Assembly: GCA_020746995.1 (NCBI GenBank)
Contig: JAGPXD010000003.1
Coordinates: 5,518,001-5,582,000 of the forward strand
Direction: 5' to 3'
Source of the DNA: Plectosphaerella cucumerina
Lineage: Eukaryota > Ascomycota > Sordariomycetes > Glomerellales > Plectosphaerellaceae
DNA length: 64,000 bases
Positions 10,288-22,357 of this stretch are shown piece after piece. A model generated the notes under the pieces. It searched no databases. It was not told where the DNA came from and saw nothing but the letters and a program-made list of their open reading frames with translations. A program made the translations under genes and the position numbers. Each line of letters starts with the position of its first letter. Within the stretch, counting starts at the first letter, position 1.

Positions 10288-12661
10288 ATGTTTTCCAGAG
10301 ATATCTCCTCCCCGGCCGGCGTACCTTCGGACGTGAAACAACAACCTCTCGATGACGACGTCAAGAGGTCCACCGCCGAAGTGGGAGATACCGTCGACGA
10401 CAAGTCAATCCGTGTCGGCGAGAACGAGGTGGACGATCTGTTCCAGCCTCTCAGCGGCGTCGAAGCCTACGATGGCCGCCGCATCTTAACAATGCGTGCC
10501 GTCGCCACAGGTGGCCTCCTCGGGTCGCTTATCGCCTGCTCCAACCTCTATCTGGGTACGTGGTAGTATATGGCAGGCGCATCCCAGTCCTTGGTGCTTT
10601 CAACAATTCGATGCGGAATGCTGACCCCGGTGAAGGCCTGAAGACCGGCATGGCTGCTGATGCCTCGCTCTTCTCCGCCATCTTTGGCTACGGAATCTTG
10701 AAGTTGCTTGAAAAGTCAAACGTACGCGTTCACCATTTTGCCCTGTCTTCCGAAGCACGTGCTGACTGACTGTCGTCCAGATTCCCCTCTTGTCCGGCTA
10801 CTTCGGCCCCCACGAGAACAACATCGTCCAAGCAACGGCCATCGGCTGTATCGGCGTCGGCTTCATCTTCGTCAGCGGCATCCCAGCCCTTATCCAGATG
10901 AACCTCCTGGGTTCGAGCAGCGCCGCTGACTACGGCATTCTTGTGGCAATAACCTTCCTGGCCGGTTTCTGGGGTCTCGCCTTCACCGTCCCGCTCCGAA
11001 ACCTCTTCATCCTCAGGATGGCCCGGCCCCTCGGCCTTACCTTCCCTGCCGCCTCAGCCTCAGCCCTGACCATCAGAGCTCTTCATGCAAGCACGTCGGA
11101 TGGGGCCGCCGCCAAACGTAACCTGAAGTCTCTGGGCATCACCTTTGGAGTCTCGCTCTTCTGGACAGTGGCAACGTCCTACGCGCCTGGCATCTTGTAC
11201 TCCTGGAACGTCTTTTGGTGGGTATACAAGTGGGGAGGCACGGGCATCATCGCTGCCATCAGCTGGGGCTGGCTCTCGTGGTCGTGGTCACCTTCGCTCC
11301 TTGGACTCGGCGCTATCATCGGGCCCAACCCAGCCGGCTCGCTGCTCCTCGGCAGCGTCTTGGCCTGGGGCGTTATTGGCCCCATCACTGTTCATCTCGG
11401 GGCTGCTTCTGGTTTGCCTATGAGCCAGAAGTACGAGGGCTTGGTCACGTACAACGCCTTCAACCCGGCCACCTTTGTCACGGACCCCTCGCCGCGGTAC
11501 TGGATCTTGTGGCCAGCAGTCTTCATGATGCTCGCGTCCTCTCTTACGACAATGGCCATGGAGGCGAAGTCCTTCGGTCGTCTTGCGAAGTATGGCGTGA
11601 AGCGGCTTCGCCAGGTCATCACCTCCGCCACCCGCCGAGGTCATGCGGCTTCCACGGGCCAAGGTCTTACAGCCGACAGCTTGATCGCAGGAGTTGGTGA
11701 CGACTCCGTCTGGGATCCTATCCCTTGCAAGTATCGAGTGAGGTGGTGGGAGTGGCTTAGCCTCGGCACCGCCTGCTTTGTCGCCGCCATGATCCTCCTG
11801 CCCCTCCGCTTCGCCGTCACCGCAGACATGACCTTGCTGCACCTCGTCCTTGGCTTCCTGTGGGCCATTGCCGTTGTTCAGGTATACGGAGCCGCAGGCA
11901 TCACGCCTATCGCCAGCGTCTCAAAGGGATCCCAATTCCTCACCGGCTCCATTCTGCGCGGGCAGGTTGACAGCATCGGTCTCGAGGCTGCGGCCCGGTC
12001 CAACCTCATGGGAGCCACTCTTTCAGCCGGTGCCGCGCAGGCCGCAGCCGAGCTTTGCCAGGACTTCAAGACGGGTTTCCTTCTGGGAACTCCAACGCGC
12101 CAGCAGTACTACGCCCAACTCATCGGGACTGTCGTGTCGACGCTGCTGGCCCCCGGCATCTTCCTCCTCTTCGCCAAGGCCTTCCCATGCATCATCGACC
12201 CGGCCGCGACATACTGCCAGTTCGCGACACCCTCCGTCACCGCATGGCGCATCATCACCGTCGGAATTCTTGCGCCCGTCATGCCCATCAGCAAGTCTAG
12301 CTGGATCGCGAGTATCCTCTTCGTCGCTTTCGGCGTTTCCGTCACCGTCCTCAAGACGCTGCTTGCCCGTGACCCTGCTCGCGCCAAATGGAACGTCTGG
12401 GTGCCAAGCCCGTCCATCATGGGTCTCGCCATGACCCTGCCTGGGTCCAACGTTTCGCTCACCATTTCCATAGGCGCGTTCGTCGCCGTCCTCTGGAGCC
12501 GCTATGGGAAGAAGTCTTATGCGCAGTATTTCTACCCGGTGGCTGCCGGTGCTGTGTCTGGAGAGGGTGTCGGTAACGTGATCCTGAGTATTCTCCAGAT
12601 CGCCGAGGTAGGTGGCACGCAGCTTGGGACGAAGCTGGGTTGCGTGGCAGAGCTGTGCTAG
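10288..12661 (+). CDS. Oligopeptide transporter (OPT superfamily)
   Basis: Exons 10288-10555, 10636-10721 and 10781-12661, with introns of 80 and 59 nt, give 744 aa. The splices restore NLYLGLKTGMAADASLFSA and EKSNIPLLSGYFGPHENN, both typical OPT segments. A hydrophilic, cytosolic N-terminus of about 85 residues is followed by some 14-16 hydrophobic segments, and the protein ends VGGTQLGTKLGCVAELC, a family-like C-terminus. Sequence style (LGLKTG, ENNIVQ) resembles the YSL-like branch more than the classical tetra/pentapeptide carriers; that is a judgement by eye. Known family members import oligopeptides, glutathione or metal chelates with protons across the plasma membrane or internal membranes. 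It lies next to two peptidase genes, so peptide uptake is a reasonable inference. Confidence 0.92.
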
Positions 12662-13128
12662 GGCGGGGATGCCGCGATGTCTCCCTGAGGGGCGAGGATT
12701 ATATGCCGGACTTTTGATAAGTTCATTGCCGCCCGATCCTGGCTTCATACCTGCTTGACGACTTGAAAATGACTGGAGTACAATTCCCCGGTTTTGAGCG
12801 TTCTCGCTGTGACCCCGTCTCCGACGTTTCCCATTTTCTACATCCCCGTTCTAATCCCGTGGAGAAACGACGGTGGAGGGAGTAGCAAAAGGGGAAGATT
12901 CTCCGTGGAACTCGGAGCAACTTTGAGCACAGATCTTCGTAAGCCGGGTCCTTAAGAACAGCCCCTGACGTGTCTCGGCTCCCGCTTCAAGTTCCAGCTT
13001 GCTCTCCAGCAAGACGTAGCATTCTCAACGTCCTCGAACCCACAAGCACTCACTTCACCGTAAACTTTCACATAATTCTTTGCACCAGTCTCCATTCAGG
13101 TGACAGATTTTCATATCCTTCAAACCCG
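12662..13128. other. Intergenic region before GH1 gene
   Basis: 467 bases with no ATG-started frame of interest. The open frame of the GH1 gene extends upstream to 12970 but only from a GTG, so this part is taken as leader. A CT-rich stretch precedes the ATG, usual for fungal leaders. Confidence 0.5.
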
Positions 13129-14701
13129 ATGTTTCTCTCCGAAGAAGGCGTCGCCTCGGCCCGTTCCTCCACCGCAACCAGCCAAGACTTGCGGGTGTCC
13201 GAGCTCCCGCTCCCGAGGGACTTTCTCTTCGGCTCCGCTACCGCAGCCTACCAGATCGAAGGCGCCTTCAATCAAGACGGCAAAGGCCCCTCCATCTGGG
13301 ATGAGTTCTCCCACCTGGAACCTAGCCGCACGAGCGGCGAAAACGGCGACGTGGCTTGCGACCATTACAACCGACTCGACGAAGACATTGCTCTCATGAG
13401 CTCTTACGGCCTCGAGGCATATCGCTTCTCCATCGCCTGGTCACGCATCATCCCTCTTGGAGGACGAAACGACCCCATAAACGAAAAGGGCATTGCTTTC
13501 TACAACCGTCTCATCGATGGGCTCATCGCCAAGGGTATCAAGCCGGTCGTTACGCTCCACCACTGGGATCTCCCACTCGAGCTGCAGAAGCGTTACGATG
13601 GCATGCTGAATACATCCGAGTTTGTCGCCGATTTCGTCAACTTTGCAAGCGTCTGCTTCTCGCGCTTCGGCGACCGAGTCGGACAATGGGTCACGTTCAA
13701 CGAGCCGTACATCATGACAGTCTACGGATTTCATGACGGCGGCATTGCCCCAGGCCACAGCACAGCTCGGGGGAACGATTCTTCGACTGAGCCGCTCCGA
13801 GTTGGGCACAGCCTCATCTTAGCTCATGCGGCCACGGTGGAAGCGTACGTCACCGAGTTCCAAAAGTCTCAGGGTGGACAGATCTCCATCGTCCTCAACG
13901 GAGACTTCTACGAGCCATTTGACAAGGATAGCGAGGCCGACAAGCTGGCAGCCGAGAGGCGGATGGTCTTCTACATCGGCTGGTTCGCCGATCCCATCTA
14001 TCTCGGTGCCGACTACCCCAAGGTTATGCGAGAGCGCCTTGGGTCAAGGCTCCCCGAGTTCACTCCAGCAGAGCGGGAGCTGCTCAAACGCACAGCAGCC
14101 CTCAACACCTTCTACGGCATGAACCACTACACCTCGCAGTTCGCCAGGGCTCGCATGACGGAACCTGCAGCTGATGATCTCACTGGCAACGTTGAGGAGC
14201 TGGCGGTGAACAAGCAGGGTCAGGAAATTGGACCACTGTCCGGCACTTCTTGGCTGCGCGTCACTCCTCTGCAGTTCCAGAAGCTGCTCAGCTGGATCTG
14301 GCGGCGGTACAAACGATCAATCTACGTGACCGAGAACGGCTGCCCTTGCCCTGGGGAGAACAACATGTCCCTCGAGCAAGCTGTGGACGACCAATTCCGG
14401 ATCGGCTACTTCGGTTTGTATCTCGACGCTATCTCCCGTGCCATTTACGAGAATGGTGTGGTTGTCAAGGGGTATTTCGCGTGGAGTTTGATGGACAATT
14501 ATGGTGAGTTTGGGCTTCCTTGTTTGATTGACTCTTTGACAGATGCTGATATGGAATCATGTAGAATGGTCGGCGGGATACAGCATCAGGTTCGGCATCA
14601 CTCATGTGGACTTCAAGACGCTGGCGAGGACGCCGAAGAAATCGGCCCAGTATCTGGAGGAGACTTTCAAGCGAAGGAGGGGAGGTGACAGGGTGCAGTG
14701 A
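13129..14701 (+). CDS. GH1 beta-glucosidase, intracellular
   Basis: Exons 13129-14503 and 14565-14701 (61-nt intron, GTGAGT...GTAG) give 503 aa, the normal length for family GH1. The splice turns DNYG into DNYEWSAGYSIRFGITHVDF, the conserved GH1 C-terminal segment. Acid/base Glu lies in TFNEP and nucleophile Glu in YVTENG; the N-terminal signature FLFGSATAAYQIEGAF is present. There is no signal peptide, so the enzyme should act in the cytosol, hydrolysing imported cellobiose or aryl-beta-glucosides to glucose. It lies upstream of, and on the same strand as, a sugar permease and a zinc-cluster regulator, consistent with disaccharide uptake followed by internal hydrolysis. Function is confident; exact glycoside is not. 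Confidence 0.95.
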
Positions 14702-15739
14702 GGTCAAGTCCCTCTTTCATTTTTACAATAGTACGATAGATCTGCCAAAGAGAGGTAGAGATTTTTTGAAGACATCAATCATGTGTTCTTTTGATAAGAT
14801 TGAGGACTCCTTGCCGCGCGCGGAAGAGAGCATCATATTGAAAATCGACAATGATCATCGCTTGACGATGTCAACTGGTTGTAGTAGGAGTTGATCAGAA
14901 ACTTCAAAGCCGTCTTTCACCCCGCCTTTGCTCACTTTCAAGAGCTTCAATGTTCCAATCATCCGCCACGGGAATGCTGCCTCGCTTATTGCCCGCTTTC
15001 ATCACCCCTTTTGGACTTTTCCCTCTCCGAACGATCCGACCTTCCCCGGCAACCTGGACAATTGCTACTAGACAGCCAGTCGGGATATGCTTCAACAGTG
15101 GATCGCAAATCTCCCCGGAGAAACCCCCTGTTCTTCATCGTCACTGCTACGCAAGGCAATGCAACCCCCTCATTCCCCCGCAAATGCCCCCGATATTGAC
15201 TTTCGCCTCCTGTTGGGGTTGCGAGAAATTGAGCAGAAGTCAAGCTCAATTACAGCGCGATCTTTTCCTCGATCATCGAAGGAATAGACGGGAGAACGAA
15301 AAGGGATTACAGCACAACACAGCGCTGCTGCGGTACGGCCAGCGGCACCAACACATTGGAGTATCACGAGGACTGCTAAAGTTCCTAGGTATCCATCCAT
15401 GGTGACGATGCAGACCGAAACCCGCAACCATGACTCGCCTCCATCCCCGTGGGGTTCGGTCTCGGGGAAGCAGGTTTGCAGATCTCACAAACCAGGATGT
15501 TAGGCCACTAATCTGGCTTCCTCGAGGTAGGTATGGGGTTGGGGGGACAAACACACTTCCAACGCCGGGGAGAAACTACCCACCAAGTCTCCGGAGAAAT
15601 GTTGATGTAGCGCTCGGTGGTCCGCTTCCCCAGAACTCGGTCCAGACCGGCCGGCGACAGGAGTCGCTCCCGAAGGCTCGGGAACATGATCGCGTAGATT
15701 TTTCCAGGATACAAACAGAAAGAGGCCAGCCGTCACCCC
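14702..15739. other. Intergenic region before sugar permease
   Basis: Just over 1 kb without a supportable gene. Several 60-150-codon frames overlap on both strands but carry no motif. It contains GH1 3' sequences and the distal promoter of the sugar permease. Confidence 0.5.
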
Positions 15740-15745
15740 TATAAA
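15740..15745 (+). promoter_or_regulatory. TATA box of sugar permease gene
   Basis: TATAAA occurs about 110 bases upstream of the permease ATG (15857), followed by a CA/CT-rich leader. Position and context fit a core promoter. Confidence 0.6.
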
Positions 15746-15856
15746 GTCTGCCGTCTGCACCCCGCCATATCACTTGCACAATCTCATGCACTCCGCCTCA
15801 CACAGACATCAGCCCAGCCTCGACCTTCAAGTCGCGTCTCCTCCTCATTCATCACT

Positions 15857-17778
15857 ATGCATTCCACGGTTGCGGATACAGCAAAGGTCGACGATGTCGA
15901 AGTCTCTCAACTCGACACTCCCGATGGCGGTCTCGCCTATCCCGTCGACAAGCCCCAGGACATGACGGCCATCACCTCGGCGTTCGCCAACCTCACGCGC
16001 GGGCAGAGCATCAGGAAGTTTTGGCGTCTTTACGCAACAGTCCTGATGACCTCCATCGGAGCAATGTAGGTTCTTCCCGATGACGAGTTCTCTGAACAGA
16101 ATAGCCCCTAACAGATCCCATCCTACAGGTACGCTGGCTACGCTGCCTCGGTCATTGGCTCTATCATCGCCAATGAAGGCTTCATCCGCCAGTTTGCCAC
16201 CGTCACAGACCCTGATACCGGAGAACCCGCGCTGGCTTCGACACATGTCTCGCTCTGGCAGGCCATCAACTTTGTCTCTCAGATCTTCATCCAGCTCATC
16301 GCGCCCATCACTGCCGATCGTTTTGGACGAAAGTTCAACATGTGGGCGCTGACGGTGTTCCTGACTGCTGTGGGTGCTCTACGGATTCCCTGATTCCTCA
16401 TCGCGGCTTGCTGACTTCTTCTTGCCTGCAGTCCATCGTATTCGCCATCGTTGCTCGGTCCTGGGAGGTCATCCTTGCTTCTCGAATAGTCAGCGGTCTT
16501 GCAGGCGGTCTTCTGGGATCCTCGATCATGATTTACATGTCCGAGACGGCCATGCCCCAGTTTCGTGGCGCTCTTCTTGGAAGCTTCTCCCTCTTCTTTG
16601 CCATCGGCCAACTATTCCTTGCCGTCGGTCTGAAAATCCTCAACGACACGTCTCCCATGAACTACAGGAACATTTTCTACTCGGAATTCGTCATGTTCGC
16701 ACTCTGGCTGGTGCCCATGTTCTACCTTCCCGAGTCGCCAGGTATGTACTTCTCTCTCCACAAACTTCTTCCAGCGTGCTGACTGCAATAGTCTGGTACG
16801 CCTTGAACGACCGCCCAGAAGATGCGAAGAAGTCGCTTCGCCGCCTCATCGGAAATGTTGAAGGCTACGACGTCGACCACGAGTATGCCTGCATCAAGTA
16901 CGAGGCCGATGAATCATCGAGGCTACAGCGGCAGCACAGCGACAACGACTGGCGTTCCTTCTTCTCGCGGACTAATCTCAAGCGTACTATTATCTCGACG
17001 CTCCCTTTCACCATGCAGAACTTCGTCGGCGCACCCCTCTTCTTCAACTACGCCACATACTTCTTCCAACTCGCCCGTCTTGATGATCCGTTCCTGGGCA
17101 ATCTGATCATCCAGCTCGTTCTTGTCACCGGCATCGTCGCCTCATTCTATCTAGTAGATAAGAGCGGCCGAAGGAACCTGGTTATTTACGGCGGTGTCTT
17201 CATGTCGATTCTTTGCTTTATCGTCGGTGGTCTCGGCTTCCTGACTGCGACTTCGGCAACTGGCGCGGCCCTGGTGACGCTTTGCTCTCTTTGGGCATTC
17301 ACATATGCGATCTCTGTGGCCCCTATTGGTAAGCTGCGGGTTGAAGCAAGTACGGATGCCATGGACTGACTTGGACACAGGATGGATTAGTCTGGTTGAG
17401 ATTTCGAGCCCCCTGTTCCGCGCAAAGTCGGCCGCGATGGCTTCGATGATCCAAGGGGCGTCAGGCGTCGTGTTCGTGAGTAGACCGTTTGCGACAACGT
17501 CAAAGGCCATCACCATATACTGACAGCACCAGAACTACACGGTCCCTCTCATGCTCTCTAACCAAAACGCGGGTTGGGGCCAGAAGATTGGCCTGTTCTT
17601 TGGCGGCATCTCGGTGGTGTACCTCATCCCGGTTGTGCTCCTCTATCCCGAGACCAAGGGGCGGACCTACCAGGAATTGGATGAGCTGTTCGAGAGAGGC
17701 GTCAAGGCGTGGAACTTTGCCTCAACCGAGACTTCTCACCAGAGAAGCGTGAATGCGAGACTGGGCTCGTCCGAGTAG
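15857..17778 (+). CDS. MFS sugar permease (sugar:H+ symporter)
   Basis: Six exons were reconstructed: 15857-16065, 16129-16369, 16432-16741, 16792-17328, 17381-17475 and 17533-17778 (introns 50-63 nt), giving 545 aa. The sugar-transporter pattern is clear: DRFGRK between helices 2 and 3, SETAMPQFRGALLG, LPESPVWYALND after helix 6, VDKSGRRN between helices 8 and 9, and YPETKGRTYQELDELFERGV after helix 12. A roughly 65-residue cytosolic N-terminus precedes helix 1. The central loop looks like fungal alpha-glucoside/maltose-type permeases, but substrate cannot be read from sequence. It imports sugar with protons at the plasma membrane. Neighbours are an intracellular GH1 enzyme and a zinc-cluster regulator on the same strand. 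Confidence 0.93.
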
Positions 17779-18143
17779 ATTGCCGGTCTACCATTTCGGA
17801 TGCATGTAGAGATTACTTGTTGAATGAGATCATTATGTACAAGACTGCGATCCATGATGATGAACACTGGAAGGCCCAAGGATCCATCCATTCATGCTTG
17901 TAGTGTGATGCACTGACCAGGTCCTTCAAATTAGCCCGCTCAGGCTGGATGCGGGTTAGCTGGGGAAGTCTAGTGGAGGGGCGCTATAACAGCTGTCCGC
18001 TGATGTCCGGCTTCCGTGGAGAAACTCTCACTTCCTCATCATCGTTCGTCTTCAGTCCGTCAATTCAATTCGACTCACCGACGACTTTGCCGAGCCAGGA
18101 TCGTTCGCTTTCTCCCCTGCAGCGTTGGCATGACTTTCAAACG
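17779..18143. other. Short intergenic region before zinc-cluster gene
   Basis: 365 bases. The regulator's frame is open upstream to an ATG at 17949, so a longer N-terminus (65 extra residues) cannot be excluded. Those residues are low-complexity and Ser-rich, so I prefer the start at 18144. Confidence 0.4.
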
Positions 18144-20109
18144 ATGGAAAGCCACGGCAATCGAGCCATGAAGCGAAAAGTGTCGAGCATGGCATGCGAT
18201 GCCTGTCGACTGCGCAAGATCAAATGCGACACCCGATCGCCACTCTGCGGCAACTGCCAGATCTACGGGACAGCATGCAAGTACGATTCGCCGAGACGAC
18301 GACGAGGCCCGAGACCGCTGGAACAGTCGCATGTTGATGAGTCTGTGTCATTTGAGCCAGCCGACAACCAGCAGACCTCACCGGCGCGGTCGGATCGCAA
18401 TTCGACAACCGGGCTGACTGCACCACCTCCTGAGATCCCCTTTGTGCAGAACCACTTCCCTGGCCCCGAAGTACAAGCATTATTGCATCCCATAACAGCG
18501 GGATCTGCAACCGCGCCCTCGCCCCTTTCAAACCGAGCCTCGGCCACTTCACCATCCCACTTGTACGCGGCGGGCAGCGCGTCGACGTATGGGCCCAGGC
18601 TTGCAGCGGACATCCAACAGGAATTCGCGCTGGCTTTGTCTAGTTACGAGACGCCGAGCATCCTCGCAGAGCGGTGCATTCGCAGATACGTCTTGTTCAG
18701 GTTCTCAGTCTGCCCGACGATCCATGTCGAGAGTGTCCGAGACTCCATTACGCTCCTCTCGCGAAGCCCCCGAGCGTCGACCAGCCATCATCAAATCGAC
18801 GATGAAGGGCCAGAAGACGGGCCAACTCTACACTCTCTACCATGGCCTCTCGAAGACATGAGGTCATACGCCCTGTTGACCGCTATCTGCGCCATCATGT
18901 GCACGACTCCCCAGGCTGATCTCATCACACCATACGATGAGACGAAGCTCGCCAAAGTCTTCCTCTCGGCCTCCCAAAGGATGCTCACCTGCTATTCAGA
19001 TGTCGACATGGAGCGGCCCAACGCCAGCTCCCTCCTGATACGATATCTACAGTCCAACACCCTCCATTACTTCGGAAACACCACCGGCGCCATGCATCTC
19101 TTGCGGTGCACGTGGTCCCTGGCTCTCACACTTCGGCTGCACGACGAAGCCTCCCTTGCTGGAGTGGACGAGATCGAGGCTCAACTACGCAGGAATATGT
19201 TCTGGTGCATGTACCAGAGCGACAAGTCGGCATCTCTTCTCAGCGGGGCGCCGTCGATGGTCATCGGCATTAGCCTCGAGGAACCCATCACTCTTGCCAT
19301 CGAGAATCCCTCTGGCCAGAACCTACTCAACGATAGCGTCATCAGCGGCGGCGGGGATGAATTCGAACAGCAGATCATGGTCGGCTTCTACCTCTCCACC
19401 AATATCTGGAAGATAGGCGGGGATATCCTCGCCGACCTGAAGCTCATCAACCACATGCGAGCCAGGGCAGCGCCCAATGAGCCCTGTACGGCACAAGTGC
19501 GAGATACGACCATCATGCACTCATATTCGACGTTCTGTGCGCTGATGGACGACCTTCCCCTATGGCTTCACAACCCAGACTCGTACACATGCCGGGAAGA
19601 GGCGCTTGGCACCACACCAGGAGGATCAGACGAGACCCCAAGCCAGACACACTTCCGACGACGATGTCTGTGGGCTCAAAAGGCAAATCTCGTTATCACT
19701 TACCACTGCCTTCAGCTTGCCATCATAAGACAGGCCGGCAAGCTCCGGCTGTGTCACTTGTTTGGACTCACCGAGGACGAGCCCTGGCTTGCACTGCGCA
19801 AGTTGAACATCACAAGCGATCTCCTCTCGTCTGCGAAGCATCTCCCTCTGGAGGCTTTGCAAGCCAATGGAGAACCATGTGTGAGTACGCTCTTGTCAAG
19901 GAGCTCTGAATTGGTTGCTGACATCCACGGTTGTTCAGGTGGAAAAGCTGCGTCAAGCAGGGGTCGAGCTGCTGGGAATAGCTCACCAGACGGCGGATCA
20001 GCCCTTGGCGGCGCGTGCCCATGGGCTTTTCTTGCAGCTTCTCGATGTGATCACAGCATTGGACTCGAGAGTCTCAGCGGAACTAACAGGGGAGATCGCC
20101 GCCGGTTGA
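18144..20109 (+). CDS. Zn2Cys6 transcription factor with fungal-specific middle domain
   Basis: Exons 18144-19880 and 19939-20109 (58-nt intron, GTGAGT...TCAG) give 635 aa. The zinc cluster begins at about residue 18 (C-D-A-C-R-L-R-K-I-K-C-D ... C-G-N-C ... C), followed by a basic linker PRRRRGPRP typical of regulators of sugar genes. A fungal transcription-factor domain with RRYVLFRF and LLTAICAIMCT spans about residues 190-450. Unspliced, the frame would continue into unrelated sequence to 20333; the spliced end (VEKLRQAGVELLGIAH...) keeps a helical, family-like C-terminus. It lies just downstream of a sugar permease and GH1 gene and could be their activator; that is inference from position. 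Confidence 0.88.
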
Positions 20110-20688
20110 GGAGAACATGCATCTTCCATTTCTACGTTCTCAGAGCAGCATGTTCGAGGCCGCCATGTCGGGGACATGTCCCGGGCGTTCGGGGTGAATG
20201 GATCTCCGGCACTCCGGCCACCCTCTCCCAACACAACTATACTCGACGTTGCAATCCCTTGAAACGCCTGGATGAGGAAACCAACAGTCACAAAGTCCCT
20301 TTCGCATCATTTCTTCCCCTAATGGTCACGTAAACCGCCCTTGGCAAGGTAGTCGATTTACATAATGCCCTCGTTTGATGCCACAGGACCGCTGACTAAG
20401 TGGTCCTATCGGGCACTAATTTCAGCCCGTCGAACGAGCGACCGTTTAGGCTTAGCGTCTATTTAAGGGAACAAACATCGTCACTGTCCTCAATCCTTCA
20501 ACGGTGGAATTGCTTCCCACTCACTGCATCGCATCGCATCACCTCAAGCATCATGACCCTCTCGCGCAAGCCTTCCGCTGTGTCTTCTTGAAATTCGAAA
20601 GCGACGACCTCTGGGTCATCCACCTCCCTCGTATCCCACCCGATTGGCCCGGTAGCTCACCAGAGCTGCCCCCTCACCTCACCTCACC
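20110..20688. other. Intergenic region before Mpv17-like gene
   Basis: 579 bases, no gene recognised. A CA/CT-rich leader with several in-frame stops precedes the ATG at 20689. Confidence 0.5.
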
Positions 20689-21429
20689 ATGCCGACACTA
20701 CTGTCGGTCGCCATCCAGAATACCTTCATCAAGGCCAGCGCGAACTTGACGGCACAGCTCGCGGCACAATGGCACTCGGACAACCCGCCACCACTGGACC
20801 GCCAGCGCATCCTTGAGTTCGCGGCGTTCGGCTTCGTGGGCGCCCTCGTCGGTTTCAAGTGGCACGGGTTCCTGGAGGACACGTTTCCGACGCGCGAGGC
20901 GGGCAGCGGGCTGCCGCGCATCGTCATCGTGTCACCCGTCACGCACACCCACGACAAGGACATTCCCTTGCAGCCGATCAAGGGCAATTCCAACGTGCCG
21001 GGCGCCGTCGCCGATGCCTCGAGCGATCTCCCCGTGGGCGGGCGGGCGCCGCCTCCGGGGCCAGGTATCCGATGGAGGAACGTGTGGGCCAAGCTGGTGG
21101 CGGATCAGACGGTCGGGCTGAGCTTCATGATCACCATCTTCCTCTTCATCACGAATGTGGCGCGGCAGCCGTCGCTGGGGGACGTGCTGGCTGTGATCCA
21201 CGCGAAGTTGTTTGGGCTTGTGCTGGCGGGGTGGCACATCTGGCCGGCCGTGGCTATTGTCAACTTCCTCTGGGTGCCGGTGCGATGGCGGGTGCTGGTG
21301 GGCTCAGTCGTGGGATTCGGGTGGAACATCTTTTTGAGCATCGTGTCGATGAAGGCAACGGCCGCGGCGGCGGTGGCAGCGCCTGGAGTTGGGCCGCCTC
21401 AGGCTGGGGGTCAACCGCCGCATGGGTAG
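20689..21429 (+). CDS. Mpv17/PMP22 family membrane protein
   Basis: A single exon of 246 aa. The C-terminal half carries the Mpv17/PMP22 pattern: DQTVGLSFMITIFLF, a second helix, WHIWPAVAIVNFLWVPVRWR and a last helix with GWNIFLSIVS. Four hydrophobic segments are seen, near residues 40-60, 140-160, 180-200 and 205-230. The family comprises small channel-like proteins of peroxisomal or mitochondrial inner membranes. The region of residues 65-125 is a hydrophilic Gly/Pro-rich insert, longer than in metazoan members but common in fungal ones. The ATG is the first after the CT-rich leader. Location (peroxisome versus mitochondrion) is not decidable here. Confidence 0.87.
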   Translation: MPTLLSVAIQNTFIKASANLTAQLAAQWHSDNPPPLDRQRILEFAAFGFVGALVGFKWHGFLEDTFPTREAGSGLPRIVIVSPVTHTHDKDIPLQPIKGNSNVPGAVADASSDLPVGGRAPPPGPGIRWRNVWAKLVADQTVGLSFMITIFLFITNVARQPSLGDVLAVIHAKLFGLVLAGWHIWPAVAIVNFLWVPVRWRVLVGSVVGFGWNIFLSIVSMKATAAAAVAAPGVGPPQAGGQPPHG

Positions 21430-22357
21430 GAGCAGAGGGAGGACCGAGCGAGCGAGCGAGGCGTTATGCTCAAGATACCCAGAATTGCATATCTTCATCC
21501 CCTACCTAGCTGGATTTGAAGCCCTTGGCGACATGTTCCAGGATCGAGTCTGTTCCAAATAGCCTGGGAAACCACCGGCTGCCTCTTTCTGTACTGAGGT
21601 GCTGCGCCAGCGAGGGGGGAGCGACTGAAGTTCCTTCCTCGCGGGTCGGGTTGGGGTCGGGGAACGGGATCTGCGCATCCCGTCAGCGGCTGCCTAACAG
21701 CGTCCGGCACTAAAACATCCCCTGTGAACAGAGAGAACGCTGATTGGACTGGTGCCTGGCTTCCCCTCATCCCTCCCATTCGAACCCACCCTGCGAAACG
21801 TCGACCAGACACGACGATTGCACAGCTTCCAAACTTCACCCACCACACCGCATCGACCGTGCAGCTGAGATGCCGCTATCTTTACCGCCATGCCGACATC
21901 AGTACGTGGCGGCACCCCGGACGCCTCGCGGACTGGGCTATGGCTACCGACCACCGAAAGCAGCTACCGCGACGCAGGGGCCTGCGGCTGATGCTGACCG
22001 CGTTACTCACCACCGGAGTGAGGCCAATCACGGCTGATGGAGGCCTCGGGTATGGCTCCTCATGCCTCGGACTCGACCAATCCTCCAAGGCACCCATGGC
22101 AGCCTGCAGCTGGTGTAAGCACGAGATGGTCACTATCCTTGGTCTTGAGGAGTACTTAACATGACTGATAGACTCAACAACAGAGGTCATCTTCCTCTCC
22201 TTCTTCCCATCAGACTTGCTCTGCTCCTCCCAACCTTCAACCTGAGGAGTCTACCTGTTTCCGCTTGTGCAATCTGATACTACTTCCTTCGACACGCCAC
22301 TTCAACGTCCTTTCCATTTTTTCACCCCTCCAACATCTCCCGGACACAATCGCCACC
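21430..22357. other. Intergenic region and leader of AAA ATPase gene
   Basis: About 930 bases. A possible leader intron starts near 22113 (GTAAGC) and could end near 22169 or 22185. No gene supported. The sequence just before the ATG (gccaccATGG) is an optimal Kozak context. Confidence 0.4.

Noticed and set aside
12023..12748. 241-codon open frame on the minus strand
   Set aside because: Antisense to the OPT transporter C-terminus, charged low-complexity sequence without motif.
21724..22164. 146-codon plus-strand frame upstream of the AAA gene
   Set aside because: No domain or signal peptide, contains intron-like signals, and is best explained as leader/promoter sequence.
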